Origin: Paenibacillus sp. SYP-B4298
GTDB lineage: Bacteria; Bacillota; Bacilli; Paenibacillales; Paenibacillaceae
Reading direction: 5' to 3'
Assembly: GCF_027627475.1 (NCBI RefSeq)
Contig: NZ_CP115484.1
Coordinates: forward strand, 3,022,001 to 3,086,000
DNA length: 64,000 nucleotides
The stretch's first letter is position 1. The number at the start of each line of letters is the position of its first letter. Position numbers and translations under genes: made by a program. This document shows, one piece after another, positions 26,976 through 36,540 of the stretch. The notes below the pieces were generated by a model. It had not been told where the DNA came from, made no database searches, and saw only the letters and a list, made by a program, of their open reading frames with translations.

Positions 26976-27659
26976 TTAGTAAAGCTCACGAGTGGCAAGC
27001 ACCTTCCGAATATAATTGCGTGTCTCCTCAGGAAGCTGTTGAAGCTTGTCCACCACATCCGCATCATTGTGGATGCCCAGACGGTCGACCCTTCCCGGTC
27101 CGGCATTGTAGGCAGCGAGCGCTGCCGCTTCGTTGCCATCATACTTGCGCAGCAGATAGGACAGATACCGCGTACCGCCATCGATATTTTGCGCAGGGTC
27201 GAAGGCGTCATTCACACCGAGCCAGCTTGCCGTTCCATCCATTAATTGCATGAGTCCCTTCGCGCCAGCCTGGGACACGACTCCAGCATTGAAGGAGGAC
27301 TCATGATGGATGACGGCTGTAATTAAGGATCGATCTACCCCATACTTGAGCGATGCCTGCTCAATCAAGGCATCATAGTCGCTGCTCTTGCCTGTCTGTG
27401 TTGCAGCAGCTTGCCCAGCCGTCGCCATCCAGGAGGAGGGCAGCGCAGACCATGATGACAGCCGCTCCTGCGCTCCCGTTCCGACCGAAGCCGAATCCGC
27501 CTCGGCCGACTGCACATATTCGTCTAAGAGCGTCTGAAACAGCGTGCTAGCCGTTCCATCCTGGGAAGACAGCACACTGCCCCCCGCTCTGCTAATATCC
27601 ACCGACGGCATCCATTGAAGCTGGAGCAAGGTTTTCATGACGCGAGGATCAATGCTCAC
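26976..27659 (-). CDS. Lytic transglycosylase, SLT domain, no signal peptide
   Basis: Protein of 227 residues. The C-terminal SLT (goose-lysozyme-like) domain covers about residues 100-225. The catalytic Glu lies in IHHESSFNAGVVS, followed by GAKGLMQLM and ALAAYNAGPGRV. It cleaves peptidoglycan glycan strands to anhydro-muropeptides. No N-terminal signal peptide is visible, as in B. subtilis YjbJ-like proteins, so its export is unexplained. GTG at 27659 is chosen with GGAGGG seven bases upstream. Confidence 0.88.
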   Translation of the reverse strand: MSIDPRVMKTLLQLQWMPSVDISRAGGSVLSSQDGTASTLFQTLLDEYVQSAEADSASVGTGAQERLSSWSALPSSWMATAGQAAATQTGKSSDYDALIEQASLKYGVDRSLITAVIHHESSFNAGVVSQAGAKGLMQLMDGTASWLGVNDAFDPAQNIDGGTRYLSYLLRKYDGNEAAALAAYNAGPGRVDRLGIHNDADVVDKLQQLPEETRNYIRKVLATRELY

Positions 27660-27782
27660 CGGAAGTCCCTCCACTATTGTTGATGCTTCTATTGTACACG
27701 TTTTGATGCTATCCGACCAGATGAATTACCGAGGATAGAGAGCTGCCTTTGTCTCTTCTTGTCTACCCTTTACCAAAACCCT

Positions 27783-29735
27783 TTACTGAAACCGGATATT
27801 CATATAATGCTCCGCCACATCGCGAATGAGCATAAATACCTCGCCATTGGTAAGCTGCTCCTCATCTTCAATTCCCTCTATCGTTGCCTTATCCAGCCAT
27901 CCCAGCTTCAGCAGCTCCGCCAGCGCCAGCGCCTCTGTTGTGTTCTTGTTCGCAGCGGTCAGTATGATGTAGGCAGCCTGGTTCAGCGACAGTGGTTGCT
28001 CACGCGGCTCCTTCTGGCCACGGATCGCATCCATCGGGTCGTTCTCGAACCGTTCCGGGTTAGCGGAGCGAATGCGGCGCATGATGTTGACGAACCGCTG
28101 CGGGTTGGAGCTGCCGTCCAGATCCCATTGATCATTAGAATAGGAGCCAGAGGTCAGATACATACTTGCAGCCGCCAGCAGTCCGGGATAGGATTTGTTC
28201 GCCAGGTAAGCTGGCTGCTCGAACGATTTCATCGCCAGATCCATTCCCTGCCCCTTCAGTCGTTGCCTCAGTTGCTTCATCCTCTCCTCCGAGTGGGACA
28301 GCTCGCGCAATGTCTGATGATTGCTCAGCGCCAGCTTCACGGCCGCTCCAGCAGCCTCCCCAGTCGCCATACCGACCGGAATAACACGAGCGCTCCCGTG
28401 CGGCAGCGTATCGAAGCTCGCGGCGCGACCGACGACCAACAGCCCGTCGACCTCTAAAGGCACAAGGCAGCGAAACGGAATGCCATATTGCTGCGGATTC
28501 ATCAGGATGGTTCCGATCTGCCCCTTGCTTGTGCTCTGAATATCGATCGCATAGGAACCGTAGGCAATCGCGTCAGCATGATCGCGATTCTCCATCACAT
28601 CTGCCAATGTCAGCCGGTATTCGCCTTGTATATGTCTGGACTCCCTTATGTACAATTCAGCAGCCGTGCCCCCGTAGGTAACATTCGCGAAAGCCGGGAA
28701 GCGCTTTTTCAGGAACTCGACGATTAACGGCGCCTCGCGCTCGCCAATCTCCAAGCCGCGACGTACCGACTCTGGATCGAGCGGATCAACATCAAACAAC
28801 TGCATTGAATTAATCAGGACGCTGTTATCGTTCTGCCTGCCGATATTGAGCGAGCGCATTCTTACCTTGGCAGGATCGGTCGGCTGGTATTCGCGCGCAT
28901 CATGATAGCCCCAGATGCTCATTCGATCAATTCGGGCATCCTCATGACGCCCCATCTGCCCCCATACCTCCTGCGTCACACCGTCCAGCCGGAAGACGAG
29001 CGTCGCCACCATCAAGGATTCGCGATCCCCGATGTCCTCACGTCCGAATGTATACGGCGCCCCGGCAGCCGCAGCAATATCTCCATCCTGCGTCGCATCA
29101 ATGATCGCTTGTGCGCTCACGAGACGCTCGGTGCCATCAGCCATGACGATACGCATGCCTGTAGCCGTCCTTGTTCCCGATGATTGCTCCTCTGTCAGCG
29201 GCTCCATCCGCTTCGTCTGCATCAACAGATCAATATTCTTCTCATTCTTCACCATGTTATAGAATGTATTCGCCGCTGTATTCACATCGAATGAAGTGCC
29301 TTCGATCTGCTTGTACCATTCCAGAAAGATTCCCTTGTTCAAAATCTCCGTGTCTTTAAAATACGAGAATAACGAGCGCTTCTCTGGCGCATAATTGAAA
29401 TCGATCGTATTCAACCCGCCTACGGTCATCAAACCGCCTAGTATCTGGCGATCCTTGCCGTCCACCAGCAGTACACTGAGCCCGTTACGAGCGGCCGACA
29501 GCGCTGCAGCGATACCCTCAGGGTCTGTCCCGGCAACGATGACATCATAGGATGGTGCTGGCTCTGCCACCGATTGCACCTCCAGCAGTTGCTGGCGCGG
29601 GTAAGGATTCGTAAAGTCATAACGGGTCTTTTTGTAATACCACCATCCGGCGGCCAAGGCGATAATTATAATGAATACCATACTAATTACAACGGGCTTC
29701 AATCTTTTGCGTGTCCACAAATTTTTAATTCTCAA
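27783..29735 (-). CDS. Membrane-anchored FAD-dependent oxidoreductase
   Basis: Protein of 650 residues. An N-terminal membrane anchor (about 14-33) follows RKRLK, which predicts N-in topology and an extracellular catalytic part. The FAD_oxidored domain starts with the dinucleotide-binding segment YDVIVAGTDPEGIAAA, whose glycines follow the GTxxxG variant of this family. Further conserved blocks are GGLMTVGGLNTIDFNYAP, IDATQDGDIAAAAGAPYTFG and the C-terminal VIPVGMATGEAAGAAV. Members often act on sugars or cell-wall components, but the substrate here is unknown. TTG at 29735 with AAAGG upstream. Confidence 0.82.
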   Translation of the reverse strand: MRIKNLWTRKRLKPVVISMVFIIIIALAAGWWYYKKTRYDFTNPYPRQQLLEVQSVAEPAPSYDVIVAGTDPEGIAAALSAARNGLSVLLVDGKDRQILGGLMTVGGLNTIDFNYAPEKRSLFSYFKDTEILNKGIFLEWYKQIEGTSFDVNTAANTFYNMVKNEKNIDLLMQTKRMEPLTEEQSSGTRTATGMRIVMADGTERLVSAQAIIDATQDGDIAAAAGAPYTFGREDIGDRESLMVATLVFRLDGVTQEVWGQMGRHEDARIDRMSIWGYHDAREYQPTDPAKVRMRSLNIGRQNDNSVLINSMQLFDVDPLDPESVRRGLEIGEREAPLIVEFLKKRFPAFANVTYGGTAAELYIRESRHIQGEYRLTLADVMENRDHADAIAYGSYAIDIQSTSKGQIGTILMNPQQYGIPFRCLVPLEVDGLLVVGRAASFDTLPHGSARVIPVGMATGEAAGAAVKLALSNHQTLRELSHSEERMKQLRQRLKGQGMDLAMKSFEQPAYLANKSYPGLLAAASMYLTSGSYSNDQWDLDGSSNPQRFVNIMRRIRSANPERFENDPMDAIRGQKEPREQPLSLNQAAYIILTAANKNTTEALALAELLKLGWLDKATIEGIEDEEQLTNGEVFMLIRDVAEHYMNIRFQ

Positions 29736-29784
29736 AACATCCTTTCCTTTTTATCCGTAAGCTGGAAGCCTTACAAAATGAAAA

Positions 29785-29817
29785 CCCCGGGCAGCAGCAC
29801 GAGCATGCCGCCCAGGG
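29785..29817 (-). terminator. Terminator after the small membrane protein gene
   Basis: GC-rich imperfect hairpin CCCCGGGCAGC/GCCGCCCAGGG around AGCACGAGCAT, followed on the minus strand by GTTTTCATTTTG. It lies 42 bp beyond the stop at 29860 and before the FAD oxidoreductase gene. Confidence 0.65.
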
Positions 29818-29859
29818 TGTCCTACTTGCATTACCATTGCTATACCCTAACTGCTCGAT

Positions 29860-30213
29860 CTAAGTGAATGCAAAATATAACGGGATAAGAATAAGATGTG
29901 CCAGCATAGAAATCAACGACATCGCGATCGCAGCAATACCTAGTGTACGACTTCCTTGCCGGTATGCGATATAGCCGGTTGTTGCTGCGGTTGCCCCGAG
30001 CAGGAACGGCCAGATCATCCAGGAAGCGGCGGCAAACAGCAAGGCAACGATGCCTAACGCTTGCGCTCCCTCCGACAAGTCAGACGGGTAGACGGCTTGT
30101 CTTGCCGAATCACGGGATACGGTGTGCGAAGGAGCCGTTAGTTCAGCGGCGATCTCCGCTTCCTGACGATTCCGCCCCTGCGGCAGCTTGCGACGTTTCT
30201 TGTGTGTGCCCAT
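29860..30213 (-). CDS. Small membrane protein, unknown function
   Basis: Protein of 117 residues with a basic, hydrophilic first half (KKRRKLPQGRNRQ) and three hydrophobic segments (about 52-72, 74-84 and 92-115) in the second half. A Gly/Ala-rich DUF4190-like pattern is possible but not conclusive. It lies 9 nt downstream of the DUF1540 gene, so the two are probably co-transcribed. No function can be assigned. Confidence 0.6.
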   Translation of the reverse strand: MGTHKKRRKLPQGRNRQEAEIAAELTAPSHTVSRDSARQAVYPSDLSEGAQALGIVALLFAAASWMIWPFLLGATAATTGYIAYRQGSRTLGIAAIAMSLISMLAHLILIPLYFAFT

Positions 30214-30222
30214 AGACGCGGA

Positions 30223-30423
30223 TTACCTCTTCGGCTGAAACGTATGGCAGCAGGTCACAGAGGAAGTCTTCGCTGTATCTCTATGGCTGTCCCACTCGTC
30301 AGCAAATTCAGTGTCCAGGTTGGCGTGCTGATCTACATCAATTGCAATTTGGTCGGCATTGCACAGATTGCCTTGCTTCCAAAATGTACAATTGGATACA
30401 CTGCATTTTACGCCTTGCGGCAT
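30223..30423 (-). CDS. DUF1540 domain protein, Cys-rich small protein
   Basis: Protein of 66 residues. The DUF1540 pattern is visible in VKCSVSNCTFWKQGNLCNAD: three Cys spaced as in the family, then a downstream CCH near the C-terminus. This may bind a metal ion. The family occurs in Firmicutes, often in sporulating species, and has no established function. ATG at 30423 has GGGGGTG seven bases upstream, and that site lies in a hairpin (30431-30464). Confidence 0.85.
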   Translation of the reverse strand: MPQGVKCSVSNCTFWKQGNLCNADQIAIDVDQHANLDTEFADEWDSHRDTAKTSSVTCCHTFQPKR

Positions 30424-30430
30424 AGTACAT

Positions 30431-30464
30431 CACCCCCGTTAACAAGGTTCCCGTTAAAGGGGTG
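30431..30464 (-). promoter_or_regulatory. Hairpin covering the DUF1540 ribosome binding site
   Basis: Arms CACCCC and GGGGTG, continued by TTAA/TTAA, form a stem that on the minus strand includes the Shine-Dalgarno site GGGGGTG. No T run follows, so a terminator is unlikely. This resembles the arrangement before the TerC gene. Confidence 0.5.
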
Positions 30465-30476
30465 CGGTATGCTTAC

Positions 30477-30980
30477 TTATTTTTGCCTCATCATCCGTTG
30501 CTGCGTCATATAGTCGCTTTCATAATAGGAGAGATCATCGCGCAATTCCTCATACACCTTGGATACGCCTAGCACAATGTCGCGCACTGGCTGCACCGGC
30601 TTCTGCAGGAAACGAATGGCCTCCTGACCGGTATAAGCGTAACGCCCATCCTCGGAGTACCCTTCATTCTTAGGATAAAAATAAGCATTGACACACTGAT
30701 GGTATACCTCATACAGAGCGCGCTCGGCGAACTCCTGGTCAAAGTTGGGACGTCTCAGCGCTACCCCAAGCTTCTCGTAGGACACTTCGGAGAAAACAAG
30801 CAGATGACGAAGGTCAGACAACAGTCCTTTGTAAAATGACTCTGAATTTTCCATCTCTTGCTGTCCGCTATTGAGATCAGACAACGAGTGCTGATTGAGA
30901 AATTCCTCGAGTTGGCTTACGGATTGCTTTAATTTCCCTCTTGTCTCTTCACAAAGCTGCTTCACATTGGTCGATGTCAT
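30477..30980 (-). CDS. YpuI family protein (DUF3907)
   Basis: Soluble, mostly helical protein of 167 residues. The family pattern is visible in SFYKGLLSDLRHLLVFSEVSYEKLG, shown here in part, and in ALYEVYHQCVNAYFYPKNE. B. subtilis YpuI is a sporulation-associated protein of unknown role. It is upstream of the DUF1540 gene with a gap of about 53 nt and could be co-transcribed with it. Confidence 0.82.
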   Translation of the reverse strand: MTSTNVKQLCEETRGKLKQSVSQLEEFLNQHSLSDLNSGQQEMENSESFYKGLLSDLRHLLVFSEVSYEKLGVALRRPNFDQEFAERALYEVYHQCVNAYFYPKNEGYSEDGRYAYTGQEAIRFLQKPVQPVRDIVLGVSKVYEELRDDLSYYESDYMTQQRMMRQK

Positions 30981-31164
30981 GATTATCTAAATCCCCTTTC
31001 GTCATTGCCCAAACACTTGTCAACTTCATCAACAATGGTACCACAAATTACATCGAGATGGTACTGCTGATTCGGCCAGCCTTGGGTATAATTTTGTCTG
31101 CGGCATCTCACCCTAATGGACAACACAATGTGGATAGAAAATGGATTAGGGAGGCTGACAAACG

Positions 31165-33078
31165 ATGCGACGCCGAAAAATTGCATCATGGTTTATGGTT
31201 CTTGCTTCATTAGCTTTAATTATTCATATCGCTCCGGTCTTCATTCCTTCTCCTTCACCTGCCCCGGCTCCCTCCGTCCCGCGCATGGCGGCAGATGAAA
31301 GCCGCGGTGGCGGGCTTAATATCGAGAAGCGGATGAAGCAGGCAGCGCTGCAGAGCGACATGGATTTGACCGCCATGCTGTGCCATGCGGAATGCAAGAA
31401 GCAGATGCGGATGACCATCACGAATGCCAGGGATGACAAGCACCGCAGAAGTCTGATTCAACACATGATGAAGACCCATCCTCATATGGAATACATGAGC
31501 TGGCATGACAAGGCCGCCAGCAGTAGCCTTGGCACCTTGCCCAAGCCGCTGAAGCCACACGTTGAGCAGGCCAAGCAAAGCCTGTCTAACAGCCGTGAAT
31601 TTCATTCGGGCACTGTGATGCTCCCTGATGGCAAACGGTACATGGTGCTGGCTGTTCCCGACAGCCGCAATCCCGGTCAGGGGCTGATCGGCGTCGTACA
31701 GCAGCATATCGTTGCACAGGTCGAGCAGCACCAGCGCCGCAACCTGAGACTTGTTCCCTACCCCCATGAGGGTAAATACAAGACCAAGGCTGTCGAGCCA
31801 GGGACGCTGAACGATACGCGCGTGCAGACCGGTGAAGCTAACCAGGACGCCTCTCATTATCATACGAATGAAGTCGTCGTCCGCTTCCGGCAAGATCCGA
31901 GCGAGCAGGAGATGCAACAGATTCGCGCCGATCTGGACGCCGACAACATCGAGCGGCTGGGGTATACGTATATATTTCGTTCGCGATCGATCGGCACCGA
32001 GCAGCTCATGCGTTATTTCCGTCAACGCTATAACCCGCATTACGCTGAGCCCCATTATTACTATATGACGAATTGGAGCTTCTCCAATACGAATACAGAC
32101 CCTGCCGCAGCTCAGCCGATCGTCCCTAATGACGCCCTCTATTCTCAATATCAGTGGAATCTGCCCACGATCGAGACGGAACGGGGCTGGTCGGTGGAAC
32201 GGGGGAGCAATGAGGTGCTGGTTGCCGTGCTGGATACAGGGGTTCAGACAGATCACCCGGACTTGAAGGGACAGATTGCCGAAGGGGTGAACATTGTGGA
32301 CAAGGAGGCGACCCCGGAGGATGATGTGGGGCATGGCACCCACGTCTCTGGCATCATCGCTGCTGCAACCAACAACGGCCAGGGAGTTGCCGGCCTGTCC
32401 TGGTACAACAAGGTCATGCCTGTCAAGGTGCTGGACAACTCCGGAGCGGGAACGACCTACTCGGTAGCCGAGGGCATTATATGGGCGACTGATCACGGCG
32501 CCAAGGTCATTAATATGAGCTTGGGCAACTACGCCTCGGCCGAATTCTTGCATGATGCGATTCGCTACGCCTATGACCATGATGTTGTGCTGATTGCAGC
32601 AAGCGGCAATGATAATACCGATCGACCTGGCTATCCTGCTGCCTATCCAGAAGTATTCGCGGTTGCAGCTACGGATCATGATGGCAACAGAGCCTCCTTC
32701 TCCAACTACGGCGACTACATTGATGTGGCCGCACCAGGAGCGAGCATTGCCAGTACCTACCCAGGCAGCCAGTATGCCGCTCTGTCAGGCACATCGATGG
32801 CTAGCCCTCATGTAGCCGCTCTGGCCGCCCTCATCCGCTCCAAAAATCCCGAGCTGAACAATGAGCAGGTCATGCAGCTTATGCGCGATACAAGCACAGA
32901 TCTGGGCAAGCCGGGCAAGGACGATTATTTCGGCTATGGTCAGATCGATGTTGCCAAAGCACTGGAGGCCGCAAAGCCGCAAGGTGCGGCGCCGGCGGGT
33001 ACGATGAAGCAGCAGACGGAGACGTTCTCCTTATGGGATGCGTTCACCCGTTTGTTCCGCGGAAGTCCCGTACACTAG
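31165..33078 (+). CDS. S8 family serine protease with sensor-like N-terminal domain
   Basis: Protein of 637 residues. N-terminal anchor or signal peptide (about 8-28), then a Pro/Ser linker. Residues about 55-200 form a domain with MKTHPHMEYMSWHDK and LIGVVQQHIVAQVEQHQRRN, reminiscent of Cache/PAS-type extracellular sensors or of extended propeptides. The I9-like inhibitor region lies near 235-300. The subtilisin domain has Asp357 (VLDTGVQ), His390 (GHGTHVSG), Asn482 (oxyanion) and Ser544 (GTSMASPHV). All catalytic residues are present. ATG at 31165 follows GGGAGG. The stop codon abuts a palindromic element (33078-33237). Confidence 0.9.
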   Translation: MRRRKIASWFMVLASLALIIHIAPVFIPSPSPAPAPSVPRMAADESRGGGLNIEKRMKQAALQSDMDLTAMLCHAECKKQMRMTITNARDDKHRRSLIQHMMKTHPHMEYMSWHDKAASSSLGTLPKPLKPHVEQAKQSLSNSREFHSGTVMLPDGKRYMVLAVPDSRNPGQGLIGVVQQHIVAQVEQHQRRNLRLVPYPHEGKYKTKAVEPGTLNDTRVQTGEANQDASHYHTNEVVVRFRQDPSEQEMQQIRADLDADNIERLGYTYIFRSRSIGTEQLMRYFRQRYNPHYAEPHYYYMTNWSFSNTNTDPAAAQPIVPNDALYSQYQWNLPTIETERGWSVERGSNEVLVAVLDTGVQTDHPDLKGQIAEGVNIVDKEATPEDDVGHGTHVSGIIAAATNNGQGVAGLSWYNKVMPVKVLDNSGAGTTYSVAEGIIWATDHGAKVINMSLGNYASAEFLHDAIRYAYDHDVVLIAASGNDNTDRPGYPAAYPEVFAVAATDHDGNRASFSNYGDYIDVAAPGASIASTYPGSQYAALSGTSMASPHVAALAALIRSKNPELNNEQVMQLMRDTSTDLGKPGKDDYFGYGQIDVAKALEAAKPQGAAPAGTMKQQTETFSLWDAFTRLFRGSPVH

Positions 33079-33237
33079 GGCATGTCTGAAAACTCTGAAC
33101 GGATCAGATCTGGCCGAATTTTCGTTCCAGGCAAGGCGCTTTTTCGCAGGCGTACCGGGGTACGTCAAGAAAAGGCAACGCAGCATGGGGCGGAAAGGCG
33201 GTGAGAGATGCCCTTGAACGGGTTTTCAGACACGACC
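33078..33237. repeat. 160-bp imperfect palindrome, MITE-like element
   Basis: The two halves mirror each other across about 160 bp. The left end GGGCATGTCTGAAAAC pairs with the right end GTTTTCAGACACGACC (a few mismatches), and the axis is CGTACC/GGTACG near 33161-33172. A TA dinucleotide stands at each side (33076-33077 and 33238-33239). No transposase is encoded. The size and terminal inverted repeats fit a MITE or a large REP-type element; no second copy was seen in the window. Confidence 0.7.
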
Positions 33238-33246
33238 TAAATTAAT

Positions 33247-33330
33247 ACAAGCCTGTTGCTGCGCTAGACACCAGCCGCTTCATCGCTGATGCCTGGCCCT
33301 TAGCAACAGGCTTGTTTGTTTTGTTTTTTT
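33247..33330 (+). terminator. Terminator of the S8 protease gene
   Basis: Perfect arms ACAAGCCTGTTGCT and AGCAACAGGCTTGT (33247-33260 and 33302-33315) with a folded loop, followed by TTGTTTTGTTTTTTT. It is separated from the protease stop by the palindromic element. Confidence 0.85.
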
Positions 33331-33448
33331 ATTCTTTATTTATGAAAAAATGTTTGCCGCTAACAATTCCGAATCTCCGTCCGATATACTATATACTGGA
33401 TAAAATATTGATATTATATACAGTTACTACTTACTCGGAGGTTTCGCA

Positions 33449-34783
33449 ATGACAATGCAACATAGCAAATTATCTTGGTCAGCAGTCATCATGACGCTGC
33501 TGGTGCTCATACTGCTTACATCGTGCAGCAGTGACAACGCACCTGCCGAGACGACGGAAATCAAGGACGACAGCAAGCAGGTGCTGCGTGTATATTGGTG
33601 GGGCAACGAAGGCCGGCAAGAACGCACCGTTAAGGTCATCCAACAATTCGAAGATGCTTATCCAGACATTCAGATCGAATGGAAGGATGCCCCTAACTCA
33701 CAATACTGGATGGATATTGCCATGCTGACCGCAGATCAAAATCTACACGATGTGATTCAGATGGATTATAAATATATCCAAGAGTTCGCGCACCGGAAGC
33801 TGCTCTTGCCCATGGATGCCCTTGTGCAGGAAGGCAAGCTGGACATTAGCGATATGGATGCTTCCTCCATCGGTTCCGGCACAGTGGACGGTCAGCTCTA
33901 CGGCATCGTTACCGGAATCAATGCCCCCAGCCTGCTCTATGACCCGCAATTGCTGGATACCTACAACATTGCCGCGCCTGCTGGGGCCTATACCTATGAG
34001 GATTTGCTCGCAGTGGCACGCCAGCTCAAGACTGCCGTTAATCGGGAGGACTTTTTCCCTGTAGGCAATACCATCTTTGATTTCAGCTATTACCTGCGCC
34101 AGCGGGGAGCATCGCTGTTTCATCCCTCAGGCACAGCGCTCGGCTATACAGACGACCAATACTTTATGGACTTTATGCGTCTGCAGCAGCAGTATCTTGA
34201 GGAGGGACTGATGGCGCCCAAGTGGCGGCAGCCTGAATCCAATGCCGACAAGGACACGCTCATCGTCAAGGGTCAGGCAGCCTTCCATTCCTTGACAAGC
34301 AATAATGTTATCGGCTTCACAAGAGCAGCCGGCCGACCGTTCAAGCTGCTCCCGTTGCCCTCGTATGCTGGCGGACAGGAAGGCAATTATGTGAAGCCTT
34401 CGATGTTTTTCTCGATCTCGTCCTATACCGAGCAGGCGGATAACGCCGCCCTGTTCATCAACTTCTTCCTGAACAATCTGCAGGCTAATGAGGAGCTGCG
34501 CGGCGAGCGTGGCGTACCTGCGGTTGCAGCGGTCAGAGAGCATCTGACCTCAGCCATGAGCGAGGAAGAAAAGGAACAATATACCTATATGGACGATGTA
34601 CAGCAGCATTCCAGCGTTATTGATCCGCCGGCTCCTCTCGCCTCGGGAAGAATCGATACGACGTTTCGCAAGATAGAGGCCGAATTTATCAATGGCGAAT
34701 TGACCGCGGAAGAAGCAGCCGCTCAGTTCAGACGTCATGCAGAGGATATATTTTCTTCCCAGATCATGATCCAAACTAAATGA
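33449..34783 (+). CDS. Extracellular solute-binding lipoprotein (sugar ABC type), no transporter nearby
   Basis: Lipoprotein of 444 residues with lipobox LLTSC (Cys26). The binding-protein fold shows [20 protein letters not shown] near residue 48, [14 protein letters not shown], and a C-terminal [12 protein letters not shown]. It matches the family 1 (carbohydrate) binding proteins. ATG at 33449 follows CGGAGG with a seven-base spacer. Permease and ATPase genes are absent. The next gene, 22 nt downstream on the same strand, encodes a chemoreceptor, so a role in ligand presentation for signalling is conceivable. Ligand unknown. Confidence 0.88.
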   Translation: MTMQHSKLSWSAVIMTLLVLILLTSCSSDNAPAETTEIKDDSKQVLRVYWWGNEGRQERTVKVIQQFEDAYPDIQIEWKDAPNSQYWMDIAMLTADQNLHDVIQMDYKYIQEFAHRKLLLPMDALVQEGKLDISDMDASSIGSGTVDGQLYGIVTGINAPSLLYDPQLLDTYNIAAPAGAYTYEDLLAVARQLKTAVNREDFFPVGNTIFDFSYYLRQRGASLFHPSGTALGYTDDQYFMDFMRLQQQYLEEGLMAPKWRQPESNADKDTLIVKGQAAFHSLTSNNVIGFTRAAGRPFKLLPLPSYAGGQEGNYVKPSMFFSISSYTEQADNAALFINFFLNNLQANEELRGERGVPAVAAVREHLTSAMSEEEKEQYTYMDDVQQHSSVIDPPAPLASGRIDTTFRKIEAEFINGELTAEEAAAQFRRHAEDIFSSQIMIQTK

Positions 34784-34805
34784 TGGAAGGAATGCTTACG
34801 ACCCT

Positions 34806-36494
34806 ATGAAAAATACAATCAGCAAAAAGCTCTATGGAGGCTTCGGAGCGATCCTGCTGCTGCTGCTCCTTATCGCAGTTTTGAATGCGCAGCAGATGAG
34901 CGAAGTCGATCACCGTTATAATGAACTCTTCCAATATCGGGTCACCTCGATGAGCAGCGTCAAAGACTTGAGCATGGCAGTCAAGGATGAGAGCAGCAGT
35001 ATCGCCCGTTTTATTCTAGATGGCGACCTGTCATCCGTAGAGAGCTATCGTGCAGCAGTTTCTTCCTATAACCAGATCAGCCATCATTTGCAGCCATACA
35101 TAACCGACCGTGATGAATGGCAGATTTTAATGGGTCTTGATTTGCTTCAGCAGCAATATACGAGCAATATTGAACAAATGATCGAGCATAAGCTGCAAGG
35201 TCGCGAAGCGGCGGCGCTGGAGCTCTCGCGCACGAATGATCCCATTATCCAGAAGTTCACAGAGACAGCCAATCGGTTTGTCAAGCTGCAGGAGGAGCAG
35301 ATGGCCCTTAGTTTGCGGGAAGTGGAGGAGGAGGTAAGCAGTACAGAGCTGCTGGTTACTGCATTGTCTGCCTTATCCATATTAATTGGCCTGGCGATTG
35401 CCTTCTGGATCTCACGCTTGATTACGAAGCCGGTTCGTGCGCTGGCTGTAGCTGCTGAACGTATTGCAGCGGGAGACTTGACCCAATCCCGAATCGAGGT
35501 CAAGTCTCGCGACGAGCTTGCGCTCCTCTCCACCGCCTTCAATACCATGAGCACCAATCTGCGCGACATCATCGCCCGGCTCACCTCCAACGCCGAGCAA
35601 GTGGCTGCTTCCTCCCAGCAGTTAGCCGCTGGAGCAGAGCACACAGTTAAGGCGACGGAGCAGGTCGTGGAAATTACCGAATTGGTATCCGCCGGCTCAC
35701 AGGAGCAGATGACGAAGCTGCATGAGAGTCTAAGCTCTGTGCGCAGCCTGTCCGGCGAGGCTCGCGGTATCGCTGAACGTGCACAGGTCGTAAATGATAA
35801 ATCCCAATATGCCGCGTCCGTTTCTACAGAGGGGAGTGAGGCGGTCTCTAGTGCCATGGAGCAGATGAATCAGCTCCACCACACCGTCGAACAAATATCC
35901 GGGGATGTCACCAAGCTCGCGCTGCGCTCACAGGAGATTGGCAACATTATCAGCGTGATTGGCGACATCTCCTCGCAGACCAATCTGCTAGCACTCAATG
36001 CCGCTATCGAGGCTGCACGGGCGGGCGAGGCGGGTCGAGGGTTTGCCGTTGTAGCGCAAGAAATTCGCAAGCTGGCTGACCAGTCTGCCCAATCCAGCAA
36101 GAAGATCACCGAGCTGGTACAGGCGATTCAGCAGGACACAAGTACGACAATCCGCTCGGTGGAGACTGGCATTGCTGTCGCCACCTCTGGCCGTGCCGCC
36201 GTCGCCGCTGCGGGAGATTCCTTCTCTGCCATCCTGACCTCTGTCAGCGATGTGGCCCAGCAGATCCAGACGGTCTCCGCCGCTGCTGCAAGCATGTCTG
36301 CCAATACCTCTGTACTATCGGAGTCGATGGAGAAGGTGCAGCGTATTGCCGACGAAACCTCCGAGGGCACCATCAGCGTCTCGGCGGCCACTCAGGAACA
36401 ACTGGCGACCATGGAGCAGATCACTTCCTCTTGTGCCCATCTGACCCGCATGTCCGAGGAACTGCTCGAAGTCGTGAGCACCTTCAAGGTTTAG
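34806..36494 (+). CDS. Methyl-accepting chemotaxis protein with four-helix-bundle sensor domain
   Basis: Transmembrane chemoreceptor of 562 residues. Spans at about 9-29 and 187-206 enclose an extracellular sensor of about 155 residues, helical and consistent with the 4HB_MCP type. HAMP domain about 205-260, then the methylation/signalling domain. The hairpin tip is intact: [20 protein letters not shown] followed by [20 protein letters not shown]. Starts at ATG 34806, weak spacing from GGAAGG. It immediately follows a solute-binding lipoprotein and is followed by a terminator. Confidence 0.93.
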   Translation: MKNTISKKLYGGFGAILLLLLLIAVLNAQQMSEVDHRYNELFQYRVTSMSSVKDLSMAVKDESSSIARFILDGDLSSVESYRAAVSSYNQISHHLQPYITDRDEWQILMGLDLLQQQYTSNIEQMIEHKLQGREAAALELSRTNDPIIQKFTETANRFVKLQEEQMALSLREVEEEVSSTELLVTALSALSILIGLAIAFWISRLITKPVRALAVAAERIAAGDLTQSRIEVKSRDELALLSTAFNTMSTNLRDIIARLTSNAEQVAASSQQLAAGAEHTVKATEQVVEITELVSAGSQEQMTKLHESLSSVRSLSGEARGIAERAQVVNDKSQYAASVSTEGSEAVSSAMEQMNQLHHTVEQISGDVTKLALRSQEIGNIISVIGDISSQTNLLALNAAIEAARAGEAGRGFAVVAQEIRKLADQSAQSSKKITELVQAIQQDTSTTIRSVETGIAVATSGRAAVAAAGDSFSAILTSVSDVAQQIQTVSAAAASMSANTSVLSESMEKVQRIADETSEGTISVSAATQEQLATMEQITSSCAHLTRMSEELLEVVSTFKV

Positions 36495-36540
36495 AGGTGT
36501 AGAGTATGTCTCGGAGATCACCCTAATCCACACATGTCAA

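Noticed and set aside
31255-32679. 474-residue minus-strand frame opposite the S8 protease
   Set aside because: The plus-strand protein holds the complete catalytic triad, so the antisense frame is a by-product of codon bias.
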